The notes under the pieces are model-generated. The model did not search any database. It was not told where the DNA came from and saw only the letters and a program-made list of their open reading frames with translations. From positions 1,922,001-1,986,000 of the forward strand of contig NC_007426.1 in the NCBI RefSeq assembly GCF_000026045.1: DNA of 64,000 bases. Reading direction: 5' to 3'. This stretch comes from Natronomonas pharaonis DSM 2160. Its GTDB lineage: Archaea > Halobacteriota > Halobacteria > Halobacteriales > Haloarculaceae. Numbering within the stretch: position 1 is the stretch's first letter; each line of letters opens with the position of its first letter. The position numbers and the translations under genes were made by a program. This document shows, piece by piece, positions 16,804 to 24,515 of this stretch.

Positions 16804-18112
16804 GACGACCGAAGCCAAAGTCGACGCCGCACAGACCGCCGCGCTCGAACTCGCAAACGAAAGCGACGAAGCCCGGCAAGAGAACCTGCAGGCCATCGCC
16901 GACGCCATCGACGAACGGCGGGCGGAGGTTCTCGAAGCAAACGAAAAGGACGTCGAAGCGGCCGAGGAGATGCTGGAGGCCGGCGAGTACAGCCAAGCGC
17001 TCGTCGACCGGCTGAAGCTTTCCGACGCAAAACTCGACAGTATCATCGAGATGGTCCGCAGCGTCGCCGGTCAAGAAGACCCCCTCGGAAAGACGCTCAC
17101 CGCCCGGGAACTCGACGATGGGCTCGACCTGTATAAGGTGTCGGTCCCCATCGGCGTCATCGGGACCGTCTTCGAGTCCCGTCCCGACGCCTTGGTTCAG
17201 ATTGCGGCGCTCAGCCTCCGGTCCGGCAACGCCGTCATCCTGAAGGGCGGCAGCGAGGCCAGCCACTCGAACCGGGTCCTCTATGAGATTATTCGCGAGG
17301 CGACAGCGGACCTTCCCGACGGCTGGGCACAGCTCATCGAGGCCCGCGAGGATGTCGATAGACTGCTTGGAATGGATGATTCGGTCGACCTGCTGATGCC
17401 GCGTGGCAGCTCGGCGTTCGTCAGCTACATCCAAGACAACACCAGCATCCCGGTGCTGGGCCACACCGAAGGTGTCTGCCACGTCTATGTCGACGACGCA
17501 GCCGACCTCGACATGGCAACCGACATCGCATACGACGCAAAGGTCCAGTATCCGGCGGTCTGCAACGCCGTCGAGACGCTCTTGGTCCATGAGGATGTCG
17601 CCGAGGAGTACCTGCCCGACATCGCGGCCCGATACGCCGAGGCAGACGTCGAGATGCGCGGCGACGAGGCCACCCGCTCGGTGCTTGACCGCGACATCGA
17701 GGCCGCGACAGACGACGACTGGACCAGCGAATACGGCGACCTCATCGTAGCCATCAAAGTCGTTGACTCGCTGGAGTCGGCCATCGACCACATCAACACA
17801 AACGGCTCCAAGCACACCGAGTCCATCGTCACCGAGGACGACGGCCGGGCGTCGACATTCATGCGCCGGCTCGACTCGGCGAGTGTCTTCCACAACGCTT
17901 CGACGCGCTTCAGCGACGGCTACCGGTTCGGGCTCGGTGCGGAGGTCGGTATCAGCACCGGCAAGATACACGCCCGCGGCCCGGTCGGCCTTAAGGGGCT
18001 CACGACGTACAAATACCACCTCGAAGGCGACGGTCACCTCGTGGCGACCTACGCCGGCGAGGACGCCAAGCCGTTCAGCCACGAGGAGTTCGACGGCGAG
18101 TGGTCACCCTAA
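16796..18112 (+). CDS. proA: Gamma-glutamyl phosphate reductase
   Basis: This is the second proline-pathway enzyme, which reduces gamma-glutamyl phosphate to the semialdehyde with NADPH. The 438-residue protein belongs to the aldehyde dehydrogenase superfamily. [12 protein letters not shown] lies near residue 117, [12 protein letters not shown] near 145, the catalytic cysteine is in [16 protein letters not shown] near 255, and the end has the conserved [13 protein letters not shown]. The start MTETTEAK overlaps the proB stop by eight bases. Confidence 0.96.
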
Positions 18113-18152
18113 CCGAGCCGGGCGAGGGCCGATTATAGCGCTTGGAAGAAGA

Positions 18153-18482
18153 CTATCGGCTTTCGCGCTGTTCGACCTTGTTCAGTTCTATCAGCAGGCG
18201 GAAAATTGCTTTGACGAGATTGGCGTCGACATCGAACTGTTCGGCGTTCTCGCCGGCCCGCTCCATGACGGCTTCCTCCTGTGACTCGTCGGTCGTGGGC
18301 AGGCCACGCTCGCGTTTGACGGCGGCGATGCTCTCTGCGACGTAGGTCCGCTGGGCGATGAGTTCGACGATTTCTTGGTCGATACTCTGTATCTCCTTGC
18401 GGAGTTCGTCGAGGTCCATCTCTGCGGGGTCGCCGCGAGTCATTTCCGTGTCGCTCCGGTCTGTTGTGTCGTTGTCAGCCAT
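18153..18482 (-). CDS. Chorismate mutase (AroQ type)
   Basis: The 109-residue protein has an acidic N-terminal extension and then the helical chorismate mutase domain. DLDELRKEIQSIDQEIVELI carries the first conserved arginine, and RTYVAESIAAVKRERGLP carries the arginine/lysine pair that binds chorismate. The enzyme makes prephenate for phenylalanine and tyrosine. Its start lies 43 bases inside the upstream shikimate kinase gene in another frame, so the two genes are translationally linked. The ATG at 18482 is the only sensible start. Confidence 0.9.
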   Translation of the reverse strand: MADNDTTDRSDTEMTRGDPAEMDLDELRKEIQSIDQEIVELIAQRTYVAESIAAVKRERGLPTTDESQEEAVMERAGENAEQFDVDANLVKAIFRLLIELNKVEQRESR

Positions 18483-19282
18483 GTGTGTCCCTCTCTGTTG
18501 CTCCAGGTAGTTTCCAGCGATTCGAGCGTCTCCCGGTCGCCGACAGCCGTGTAGCTGGGGCCGGTGCCGGAAAGCGACGCGGCGGCGGCCGGCAACGCCT
18601 CGACGAGCGGGTCGGTCGGATAGCCAAGCGCCGCACAGAAAGCGAAGCCGTTGACGCACATCGCCCGCTCGTAGTCGCCATCGCGGGCCAGTTCGTAGAC
18701 GACATCGGCCATCGGCGCGATTCGCTCACAGCGGTCGGCGTCGGCATCCGCCGAGAACGCCCGTTCGTCCGGCGTATAAACCAGCACGTCCCAGTCCGGC
18801 TCGTCGCGCTGTAGCAGTTCGTCGCTCGTGTTGTCGGTGACGGTGACGCCGCCGAGCATCGACGCCGAGGCGTCGTCGAAGGCTCCGGTAACGGTGACAC
18901 CGACATCGCGAGCGGCGTCGACGCCGATACGGCAAGCCGCCTCGCGGTCGAGGTCGACATCCAGCGCCGCAAGCGTCGCCAGCACCGTTGCGTTGGCGGC
19001 GGCGCTGGAGCTTTTCAGCCCCGAGGCCATCGGCACGTCGCTTTCGGTCCGGACGTGGCCGCCTTGGCCGTCGCCGAACCGTTCGACGACGGCTTCGACA
19101 CACCGCTCGATGAGACGCGTGTCCGCATCGGGGGCGTCGGCTATTTCGCCGGTGACGGACCCGGTATCGTCCAGCGTCACCGTCGCCTCGGTGTAGGCGT
19201 CGATGGCGAACGCCGAGCCATACCCGTTCGCCAGCGCGTTCAGTACGGTCCCTGCCGCGGGTGCGGCTGCGCGACCCTCCAT
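18440..19282 (-). CDS. aroK: Archaeal shikimate kinase (GHMP superfamily)
   Basis: This GHMP-type kinase phosphorylates shikimate in aromatic amino-acid synthesis in archaea and replaces the unrelated bacterial enzyme. The product of about 280 residues starts with the family segment EGRAAAPAAGTVLNAL. It has the ATP loop PMASGLKSSSAAANA near residue 85 and the C-terminal motif ASLSGTGPSYTAVG near 240. I start at MEGRAAAP (19282); ATGs at 19291 and 19306 add up to eight residues and cannot be excluded. The C-terminal 43 bases overlap the chorismate mutase gene. Confidence 0.92.
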   Translation of the reverse strand: MEGRAAAPAAGTVLNALANGYGSAFAIDAYTEATVTLDDTGSVTGEIADAPDADTRLIERCVEAVVERFGDGQGGHVRTESDVPMASGLKSSSAAANATVLATLAALDVDLDREAACRIGVDAARDVGVTVTGAFDDASASMLGGVTVTDNTSDELLQRDEPDWDVLVYTPDERAFSADADADRCERIAPMADVVYELARDGDYERAMCVNGFAFCAALGYPTDPLVEALPAAAASLSGTGPSYTAVGDRETLESLETTWSNREGHTWLTTTQQTGATRK

Positions 19283-19333
19283 CGTCTCCATCTCTTCCGG
19301 GGGCACACAAAGCCGTGGCGGTTGCCGCGGCGG

Positions 19334-19789
19334 CTACGGCTCTAGAAGCTCGATGCGGTTGCCGTCGGGGTCACGCAGGAAGACGAGCCGCGTGCCGCTG
19401 GCAGTCGTTTGTGGGTCGCTGAGCGGGGCAACGCCGTCGGGCAGGTCGTTAACAAAGGCATCGACATCAGCAACCTCAAAGGCGACATGTGCCGCACCGG
19501 GCTGGACGAGTTCGGCCGACGGGGTCGGCTCGCCCGCCGGCTCGTAGGCGACGAGTTCGAGTCGCGTGCCGCCGGCATCAAGGTGGGCAAAGGAGCCGGC
19601 AGCGCCATCGACGCCGACGACCGTCTCGAAGGCCTCGCCGTCGACGGTAAAGCGACTCTCGACGGTACAGTCGAAGAGGTCGGTATAGAACGCAATCGCC
19701 CGTTCGAGGTCGGAGACGGTCAGCCCGACGTGGTGGGCCGTGGGGCGTTCGGCTGCCGTGGCGTCGGCTGTCGAGTCAGCGTCAGTCAT
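19334..19789 (-). CDS. VOC-family protein (glyoxalase I-like)
   Basis: The 151-residue protein is a single vicinal-oxygen-chelate module. HHVGLTVSDLERAIAFYTDLF begins at about residue 18, followed by THLELV-type strands, GAAHVAFEVADVDAF near 95, and the terminal FLRDPDGNRIELLEP. The His and Glu positions fit a metal site like that of lactoylglutathione lyase or methylmalonyl-CoA epimerase, but the substrate is unknown. It runs in the same direction as aroK, 51 bases upstream of it. Confidence 0.85.
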   Translation of the reverse strand: MTDADSTADATAAERPTAHHVGLTVSDLERAIAFYTDLFDCTVESRFTVDGEAFETVVGVDGAAGSFAHLDAGGTRLELVAYEPAGEPTPSAELVQPGAAHVAFEVADVDAFVNDLPDGVAPLSDPQTTASGTRLVFLRDPDGNRIELLEP

Positions 19790-19837
19790 CGCTAGTACAG
19801 AGACAGCAACGGCTGAAAGAGCGTTGTGGTCTGAGAA

Positions 19838-19912
19838 TGCTCGCTAGGGGATTTGAACCCCTGTCATCGGCTCGAAAGGCCAATATGATTGGCCGGGCTA
19901 CACCAAGCGAGC
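19838..19912 (-). tRNA. tRNA-Glu (anticodon UUC)
   Basis: On the minus strand 75 bases fold as a full cloverleaf. The 7-bp acceptor stem is GCTCGCT with AGCGAGC plus discriminator A. The anticodon stem TTGGC/GCCGA closes the loop CTTTCGA with anticodon TTC. The T arm is AGGGG/CCCCT with loop TTCAAAT. No intron is present and CCA is not encoded. A TATA box lies about 29 bases upstream. Next along the chromosome is archease, but there is no sign of shared transcription. Confidence 0.95.
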
Positions 19913-19937
19913 GACATCTGCACGTGGGAGGTCAGTG

Positions 19938-19945
19938 ATAATAAA
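19938..19945 (-). promoter_or_regulatory. TATA box for tRNA-Glu
   Basis: Minus-strand TTTATTAT is centred about 29 bases before the mature 5' end of the tRNA, the expected archaeal promoter position. Confidence 0.6.
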
Positions 19946-20060
19946 CCTGTCCTTATAGCTCGACGACGCGGCCGCAGTCTGCGGATTTCGGGAGGGAATA
20001 CCACACGTTGCAGCGGACGTACTGGTCCGACAACACACCGCCACACGTCGTCGCCGCGCC

Positions 20061-20474
20061 CTACACATCGAAGACGACGTAGGCACGCCAGCCGTCCTCG
20101 GTTTCGGTGAGTTCCATCTCGGAGTACGTGACGGCCTTGATTTCGCGCGCTGTGATTGCATCGAGCGGCACGCCGCGAGCGGACCCCTCCAGCTGCCAGT
20201 CGCCGGCGTCTTCCTCGACAGCCAGTTCGTGGTCGACAGGGAGGACACCGCGGACATCCCGCTGGTAGATGAGCTCGGCGAGATACTCAAAAAGCAGCGC
20301 CTCCCGAGATTCGGCTGCGGCCGCGACCGAAACCCGGTCGCCGCGGTCGTCGGGCCACGTCTCACAGTGGGCCGCCGAGAGCCCGTCGGCAACGGCCGCA
20401 AAGACCGCATCGAGCGTCGCGCCGGTCGCCGCGACGGCGATGTCGGCGGTGTGGTCGCGGAGTTCGTATCCCAT
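20061..20474 (-). CDS. Archease (RtcB RNA ligase cofactor)
   Basis: This 137-residue protein is archease, which promotes multiple turnover of the RtcB ligase during tRNA splicing. It begins with the family motif GYELRDHTADIAVAATG. LFEYLAELIY is near residue 65, and the C-terminal AREIKAVTYSEMEL...YVVFDV is conserved. The aspartates and histidine of the first motif are likely metal ligands. No rtcB gene is in the window. It is divergent from the acetyltransferase gene, with 89 bases between them. Confidence 0.93.
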   Translation of the reverse strand: MGYELRDHTADIAVAATGATLDAVFAAVADGLSAAHCETWPDDRGDRVSVAAAAESREALLFEYLAELIYQRDVRGVLPVDHELAVEEDAGDWQLEGSARGVPLDAITAREIKAVTYSEMELTETEDGWRAYVVFDV

Positions 20475-20537
20475 CAGCGGAACCCACCGGGCGGGCGACC
20501 GAAAGCGTTGCGGGGCGAGTGACGCCGAGGGCGGTGG

Positions 20538-20547
20538 AATTATATTC
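20538..20547 (+). promoter_or_regulatory. TATA box for the GNAT gene
   Basis: AATTATATTC lies about 22 bases upstream of the GTG start at 20564, supporting a leaderless message and the choice of GTG. Confidence 0.5.
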
Positions 20548-20563
20548 GGCGACGCCGTAGTTC

Positions 20564-21061
20564 GTGGCAGTGAGTGTCACCATCGACACCCGGACCATCG
20601 GTGCCGGTGACGACGCCCTCGTCGAATCTGCGTGGGAGTTGAAAGAACGGATTCGGCGCGCCGAGGGCGTCCTCAAACAGCGCCGGGACTTCTTCACCGA
20701 TGCCTACCGGCGCGCGCGCGTCTACGCGCTCGTCGAGCCCGGCTACGACGACGAGCAATTGGTCGGCTTCGCGGCGACACGACGGGACGGCTACATCCTC
20801 TTTTTGGCGGTCGACCCCAACTACCGCGACCGTGGCTTCGGGAGCCAACTGGTCGCGGCGGTCGCCGACGACCACAGCTCTGTCACCTGCCATGCCCGGA
20901 CGACAAACGAGCCGGCGCTCGATTTCTACCGGTCGCTCGGCTTCGAAATCGAGCGTCGAATCGACGACTACTACGAAGACCACGGCGACGCCTACTACCT
21001 CCGGCTTGGCGAAAACGAGAGCCTGACGACGAAGCTCTCGCGGTTCATGCCGGGGACCTAG
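20564..21061 (+). CDS. GNAT-family N-acetyltransferase
   Basis: The 165-residue protein has the GNAT acetyl-CoA site: ILFLAVDPNYRDRGFGSQLVAAV near residues 80-102 contains the R-x-x-G-x-G/A loop. TNEPALDFYRSLGFEIERR near 120-138 forms the C-terminal half of the fold. Substrates of this family range from protein N termini to small amines, and nothing here narrows it. It starts with GTG (a second in-frame GTG lies two codons later). It lies 52 bases upstream of priS on the same strand and could be cotranscribed. Confidence 0.88.
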   Translation: MAVSVTIDTRTIGAGDDALVESAWELKERIRRAEGVLKQRRDFFTDAYRRARVYALVEPGYDDEQLVGFAATRRDGYILFLAVDPNYRDRGFGSQLVAAVADDHSSVTCHARTTNEPALDFYRSLGFEIERRIDDYYEDHGDAYYLRLGENESLTTKLSRFMPGT

Positions 21062-21113
21062 TCGGGCGGCGGCGGACGGCAATGCTTTTTCGTCGGACCG
21101 TGCTACCGCGGGT

Positions 21114-22295
21114 ATGAACGGTCGCACCCGTGAGTATCTCAAGGGCCGGTTCGGCGACCACTACCGCCGGGCGTCACTGTCGCCGCCGCCGGCCGCCAAC
21201 GAGCGCGAGTGGGGCTACATCACGTGGGGCGACGGCGGGACCACGATGGTCCGCCACCACTCGTATCTCGATGTGACCGGCGGCGGGGACCTCGGCGGCT
21301 TTCTGGCAGGCGAGCGCCCGCGACACGTCTATTTTTCTGCGGGTCGGTACGACGACCCCGGAGCCAGCAGCATGGGACAGAAGGGCTGGCGGGGCTCCGA
21401 TTTGGTTTTCGACCTCGACGCCGACCACCTTCCCGGCATCGACCCCAGCGAGACGAGCTATGCGGCGATGCTCGAAGCTTGCAAGGGTGCGCTCAGTCGG
21501 CTGCTGGACCTGTTGGTCGAGGATTTCGGCTTCGAGCCGCTCGCTGTCGTTTTCTCCGGCGGTCGAGGATATCACGTCCACGTTCGCAGAGACGACGTAC
21601 TCGAACTCGACCGAACCGCGCGTCGGGAAATCGTCGAGTACGTGCTCGGCGAGGGACTCGACTTCGACGACATCGTCTCGACACAGGCGGTCGCCGGCAG
21701 TGCGGGGCGGTCGTCGCCGGCACAAAAGCGAACGCTGCCGGACGGCGGCTGGGCCGGCCGCGTCCGAACGCGGCTGACCACACTCTTTGATGAGGTACTC
21801 ACAATGGAGGAGGCGGCGGCGCTCGACCGACTCCGGGAGTTCGACGGCATCGGCGAAGGAAAAGCCAAGGCGGCACTGACCGCGGCCAGAAACAACCGCG
21901 AGGAACTAACGAAGGGCAACGTCGATGTTCATCCGGCGGTCTACAGCATCGCGCGGGAACTCTTCGAGACCGTCGTCGAAGCGGAGTCCGCACCCATCGA
22001 CGAGCCGGTCACGACGGATATCAACCGGCTGATACGGCTGCCGGGGAGCCTCCACGGCGGCACCGGACTGGAGGTCCAGCACCTCGACCGCGACGCTATC
22101 GACGCGTTCGACCCGCTTTCCGATGCGGTCCCCGAGACATTCGTCGGCAACGAGATAGCGATATACACCCAGGAACCGACGACGGTCGAGCTCCGTGGGG
22201 AAAGCTTTAGGCTCTCGGAGGGTGTGTCTTCCGTCCCGGAGTACGTGGGCGTCTTCGCGATGGCCCGCGGCTATGCGAGCAAGGCAGGAGAATGA
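21114..22295 (+). CDS. priS: DNA primase catalytic subunit PriS
   Basis: The 393-residue protein is the small catalytic subunit of the archaeal/eukaryotic primase, which makes primers at replication forks. The metal-binding motif DLVFDLDADHL is near residue 100, VVFSGGRGYHVHVR near 145, and LIRLPGSLHGGTG near 305, all in the expected order. The regulatory subunit PriL is not in the window. The stop overlaps the GINS-like gene by four bases (ATGA), linking priming and the replicative helicase complex in one operon. Confidence 0.95.
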   Translation: MNGRTREYLKGRFGDHYRRASLSPPPAANEREWGYITWGDGGTTMVRHHSYLDVTGGGDLGGFLAGERPRHVYFSAGRYDDPGASSMGQKGWRGSDLVFDLDADHLPGIDPSETSYAAMLEACKGALSRLLDLLVEDFGFEPLAVVFSGGRGYHVHVRRDDVLELDRTARREIVEYVLGEGLDFDDIVSTQAVAGSAGRSSPAQKRTLPDGGWAGRVRTRLTTLFDEVLTMEEAAALDRLREFDGIGEGKAKAALTAARNNREELTKGNVDVHPAVYSIARELFETVVEAESAPIDEPVTTDINRLIRLPGSLHGGTGLEVQHLDRDAIDAFDPLSDAVPETFVGNEIAIYTQEPTTVELRGESFRLSEGVSSVPEYVGVFAMARGYASKAGE

Positions 22296-23341
22296 ACCTC
22301 GACGAACTACAATCCGTACAGGCACGCGAGCGCCAGTCCAGCGACCTCCAGCAGCTTCGCCCGTCGTTTTATCGTGAGGTTGGGGCGTTCGTCCAAGAGC
22401 TGACCGAGCAGCGCGCGCGCGTCGTCGAGGAAGTCGACGACCCGTTCTCCTCGCCGAAGGTACGACAGTTGACCAACGACATCGAGACGGCCGAACAGAC
22501 CGTCGAGGCGATATACGAACGGCGCGTCGGCAAGGTCGTCAAGAAGGCCTCCATTGCTGCGGCCGGGATGCCCGTCGACGATGCCGGCCTGACAGACGAG
22601 GAGGAACGGCTCTTTGAGGACCTTGTCGACCGCATCGAGGACAACCGCGACGCGGTGCTTTCGGTACTCGACGGGGACGGCCCCGACGTGTCGTGTTCAG
22701 TTGGCGGAACAGAACAGCCCAAAAGTAAGACAGAACCGGCCGCAGCCGACACGTCCGAGCCGGACGCACCGACAGCACCTGACGGTCGCTCGTCACCGTC
22801 GGCGGAAGATGGTGTCAGCGCCGCGGACCTGATGGGCTCCGGCAGCGACGAGGGCGGCGACAGCGACGAGCCAGCGGCCGACACACCAGTCGAACCGTCA
22901 GCCCCGGACCAGTCCACGCCGTCGGAAGCTGAACAGCCCACGGCGTCGGACCCCGAACAACCCGCTCCGCCGGAGCCGGAACAGCCGTCCACGGCAACCG
23001 CAGAGCAGCCCATCCCGTCGGAGGGCCCGCCGGCACCGAATCCCGAACAGCCGAGCGGTGATGGGCACCCGGTCCCGCCAGACCCACCGGAACAGGCCGA
23101 GGCAACCGATGGCGGGACAGCGGCCGCCGGCCCGTCGACTGAATCGGCATCGGACGCTACTGAGACGGCGTCGTCGATGCCCGGACTGCCGCGTACAACG
23201 GTCCGCATTACCGCCGATGTCGGTGAGATTGTCGGCGCTGACGACCGTGATTACGAACTCGGCTCCGAGGATGTCGTCACGCTTCCGGAGCCGAACGCCG
23301 AGGTGCTCGTCGAGAAGGACGCCGCAGAGCGGCTTGACTGA
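22292..23341 (+). CDS. Archaeal GINS complex protein (Gins51/15-like)
   Basis: The 349-residue product looks like the archaeal GINS subunit that joins MCM helicase to the replisome. The first 130 residues are helical and match the family pattern (DLQQLRPSFYREVGAFVQEL; later ERRVGKVVKKASIAAAGMP). A linker of about 150 residues follows, rich in Pro, Glu, Ser and Ala. It ends in a small beta domain of about 55 residues (TTVRITADVGEIVGADDRDYELGSEDVVTLP), the GINS B domain. The gene overlaps priS by four bases. Its stop abuts the stop of the convergent hydrolase gene. Confidence 0.85.
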   Translation: MNLDELQSVQARERQSSDLQQLRPSFYREVGAFVQELTEQRARVVEEVDDPFSSPKVRQLTNDIETAEQTVEAIYERRVGKVVKKASIAAAGMPVDDAGLTDEEERLFEDLVDRIEDNRDAVLSVLDGDGPDVSCSVGGTEQPKSKTEPAAADTSEPDAPTAPDGRSSPSAEDGVSAADLMGSGSDEGGDSDEPAADTPVEPSAPDQSTPSEAEQPTASDPEQPAPPEPEQPSTATAEQPIPSEGPPAPNPEQPSGDGHPVPPDPPEQAEATDGGTAAAGPSTESASDATETASSMPGLPRTTVRITADVGEIVGADDRDYELGSEDVVTLPEPNAEVLVEKDAAERLD

Positions 23342-24097
23342 TTAATCGAGGAACGAGCGAACGGCCTCGTTGAACGCTGCCGGTCGTTCGAGCATCGGCA
23401 TGTGTGCCGCGTCGTCGAATATCGTAAGCGAACAGTCCGGCAGCTCGTCGGCGAGGAACTCGTGGAACGCCGGCGGCGTCAGCGGGTCGTGTTCACCGCA
23501 GAGCGCCAGCGTGGGCACCGAAACCGTGCCGACGCGGTCGCGGACATCATAGGCGTCACAGGTCTCGAAGTCCCGGAGCGTCACGTCCTGTCCGGTCTCC
23601 AGCAGCGCCTGTCTGGACGGTTCGACGAGCTCGTCGCTTGGCTCGTGGAACAGCATATCGGGACGGTGGAGGAAATCAACCGCGCCCTCGAAGTCCGCCG
23701 AAATAGTGTCGAGAAAGTCCGGGTCTACCGAGAGCTTTGCGCCGGTGTCGGCGAGTATCAATCCGTCGGGCTCGAAGGCCCGTTCGAGCACAATCCACAG
23801 CGCGACAGCGCCGCCCATCGAGTTGCCGCAGAGTACGCTCGCGCCGGTGGCTTCACAGACTGCAACGACATCATCAGCGTAGGCGTCAAGCGTCTCCGTC
23901 CCGGCGTCGGCCGAGATATCATCGCTTTCGCCGTGCCCCGAAAGGTCGAGGGCAACCGCCGGCGGAGCGTCACCGCGGAACTGCTGGGTCCAGACGTCGT
24001 GTGCCCCCCCAGCGCCGTGGATGTAGCAGACGGTCGGGTCGTCGTCGCTCGCTGTCCGATAGGCCGTCGTCCGGCCGTCGTGGCTGACAGTCTCCAT
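23342..24097 (-). CDS. Alpha/beta-fold hydrolase
   Basis: The 251-residue protein has the alpha/beta hydrolase layout. The oxyanion strand YIHGAGGAHDVW is near residue 24, the nucleophile elbow CGNSMGGAVALW near 91 carries the catalytic serine, LCGEHDPLTP near 199 gives the acid, and DAAHMPMLERP near 231 gives the histidine. The lid region is short, as in small esterases and lactonases. The substrate is unknown. A TATA box 27 bases upstream suggests a leaderless transcript. Confidence 0.88.
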   Translation of the reverse strand: METVSHDGRTTAYRTASDDDPTVCYIHGAGGAHDVWTQQFRGDAPPAVALDLSGHGESDDISADAGTETLDAYADDVVAVCEATGASVLCGNSMGGAVALWIVLERAFEPDGLILADTGAKLSVDPDFLDTISADFEGAVDFLHRPDMLFHEPSDELVEPSRQALLETGQDVTLRDFETCDAYDVRDRVGTVSVPTLALCGEHDPLTPPAFHEFLADELPDCSLTIFDDAAHMPMLERPAAFNEAVRSFLD

Positions 24098-24119
24098 GGC
24101 GGACGGTTGCGGCCGTCGA

Positions 24120-24128
24120 GTATAAACA
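24120..24128 (-). promoter_or_regulatory. TATA box for the alpha/beta hydrolase
   Basis: Minus-strand TGTTTATAC is centred 27 bases upstream of the ATG at 24097. Confidence 0.55.
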
Positions 24129-24242
24129 CAGCGACGTCCCTGTCGCTTGTGTGTCGGGGGTGTCCGTGGGCTGTTTCTGTGTGAACCGCAATTCTACTAT
24201 TCTTTAACGGCCCTGCCGCTTGAGGGCGTTTTCAGGAAAAAG

Positions 24243-24250
24243 CTTATATA
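24243..24250 (+). promoter_or_regulatory. TATA box of the Hsp20-like/cdc48 operon
   Basis: CTTATATA lies about 30 bases before the ATG at 24276. It is preceded by a purine-rich GAAAAAG stretch that could be a BRE. Transcription should start within the palindrome at 24260-24274. Confidence 0.65.
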
Positions 24251-24259
24251 CCTTGAAGA

Positions 24260-24274
24260 CTAACTCTGAGTTAG
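24260..24274. promoter_or_regulatory. Palindrome at the predicted cdc48 operon transcription start
   Basis: CTAACTC-T-GAGTTAG is a perfect inverted repeat with 7-base arms and one spacer base. It sits between the TATA box and the first codon, over the expected start of transcription, which is a typical place for an archaeal repressor operator. No regulator can be named from sequence. Confidence 0.5.
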
Positions 24275-24275
24275 C

Positions 24276-24512
24276 ATGAGAGAAAAACTCCGCACACTCC
24301 GGAACGACCTCGACGGTCCTGTCCGGCAATACGACTACGAGGACGCGGCTGTTCTCGCAGCGGACTTCGGTGCCGTCGACGGCCACGTCGACGTCGTCGA
24401 CGGCACTGCAATCGTCGTCGTTGACGGCGAGCAATACGAGTTCGCAGTACCGGCTGACCCGGCCCGTGCTGTTATGAACAATGGGGTCGTCACCATTGAG
24501 ATGGAGCGATAA
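24276..24512 (+). CDS. Small Hsp20/alpha-crystallin-like protein upstream of cdc48
   Basis: This is a 78-residue acidic protein. Residues about 35-77 read as a reduced alpha-crystallin (Hsp20) domain. The strands HVDVVDGTAIVVVDGEQYEFAVP are followed by ARAVMNNGVVTIEM, which resembles the conserved GVLTI strand of small heat-shock proteins. The N-terminal arm and the C-terminal I-x-I tail of true Hsp20 proteins are missing. I recall it as a conserved haloarchaeal family of unknown function. It ends three bases before cdc48 and shares its promoter, so a chaperone or adaptor role with Cdc48 is plausible but inferred. Confidence 0.7.
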   Translation: MREKLRTLRNDLDGPVRQYDYEDAAVLAADFGAVDGHVDVVDGTAIVVVDGEQYEFAVPADPARAVMNNGVVTIEMER

Positions 24513-24515
24513 TCC

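Noticed and set aside
16703-18082. A 459-codon open frame on the minus strand
   Set aside because: It is the complement of proA; no family motif and no promoter.
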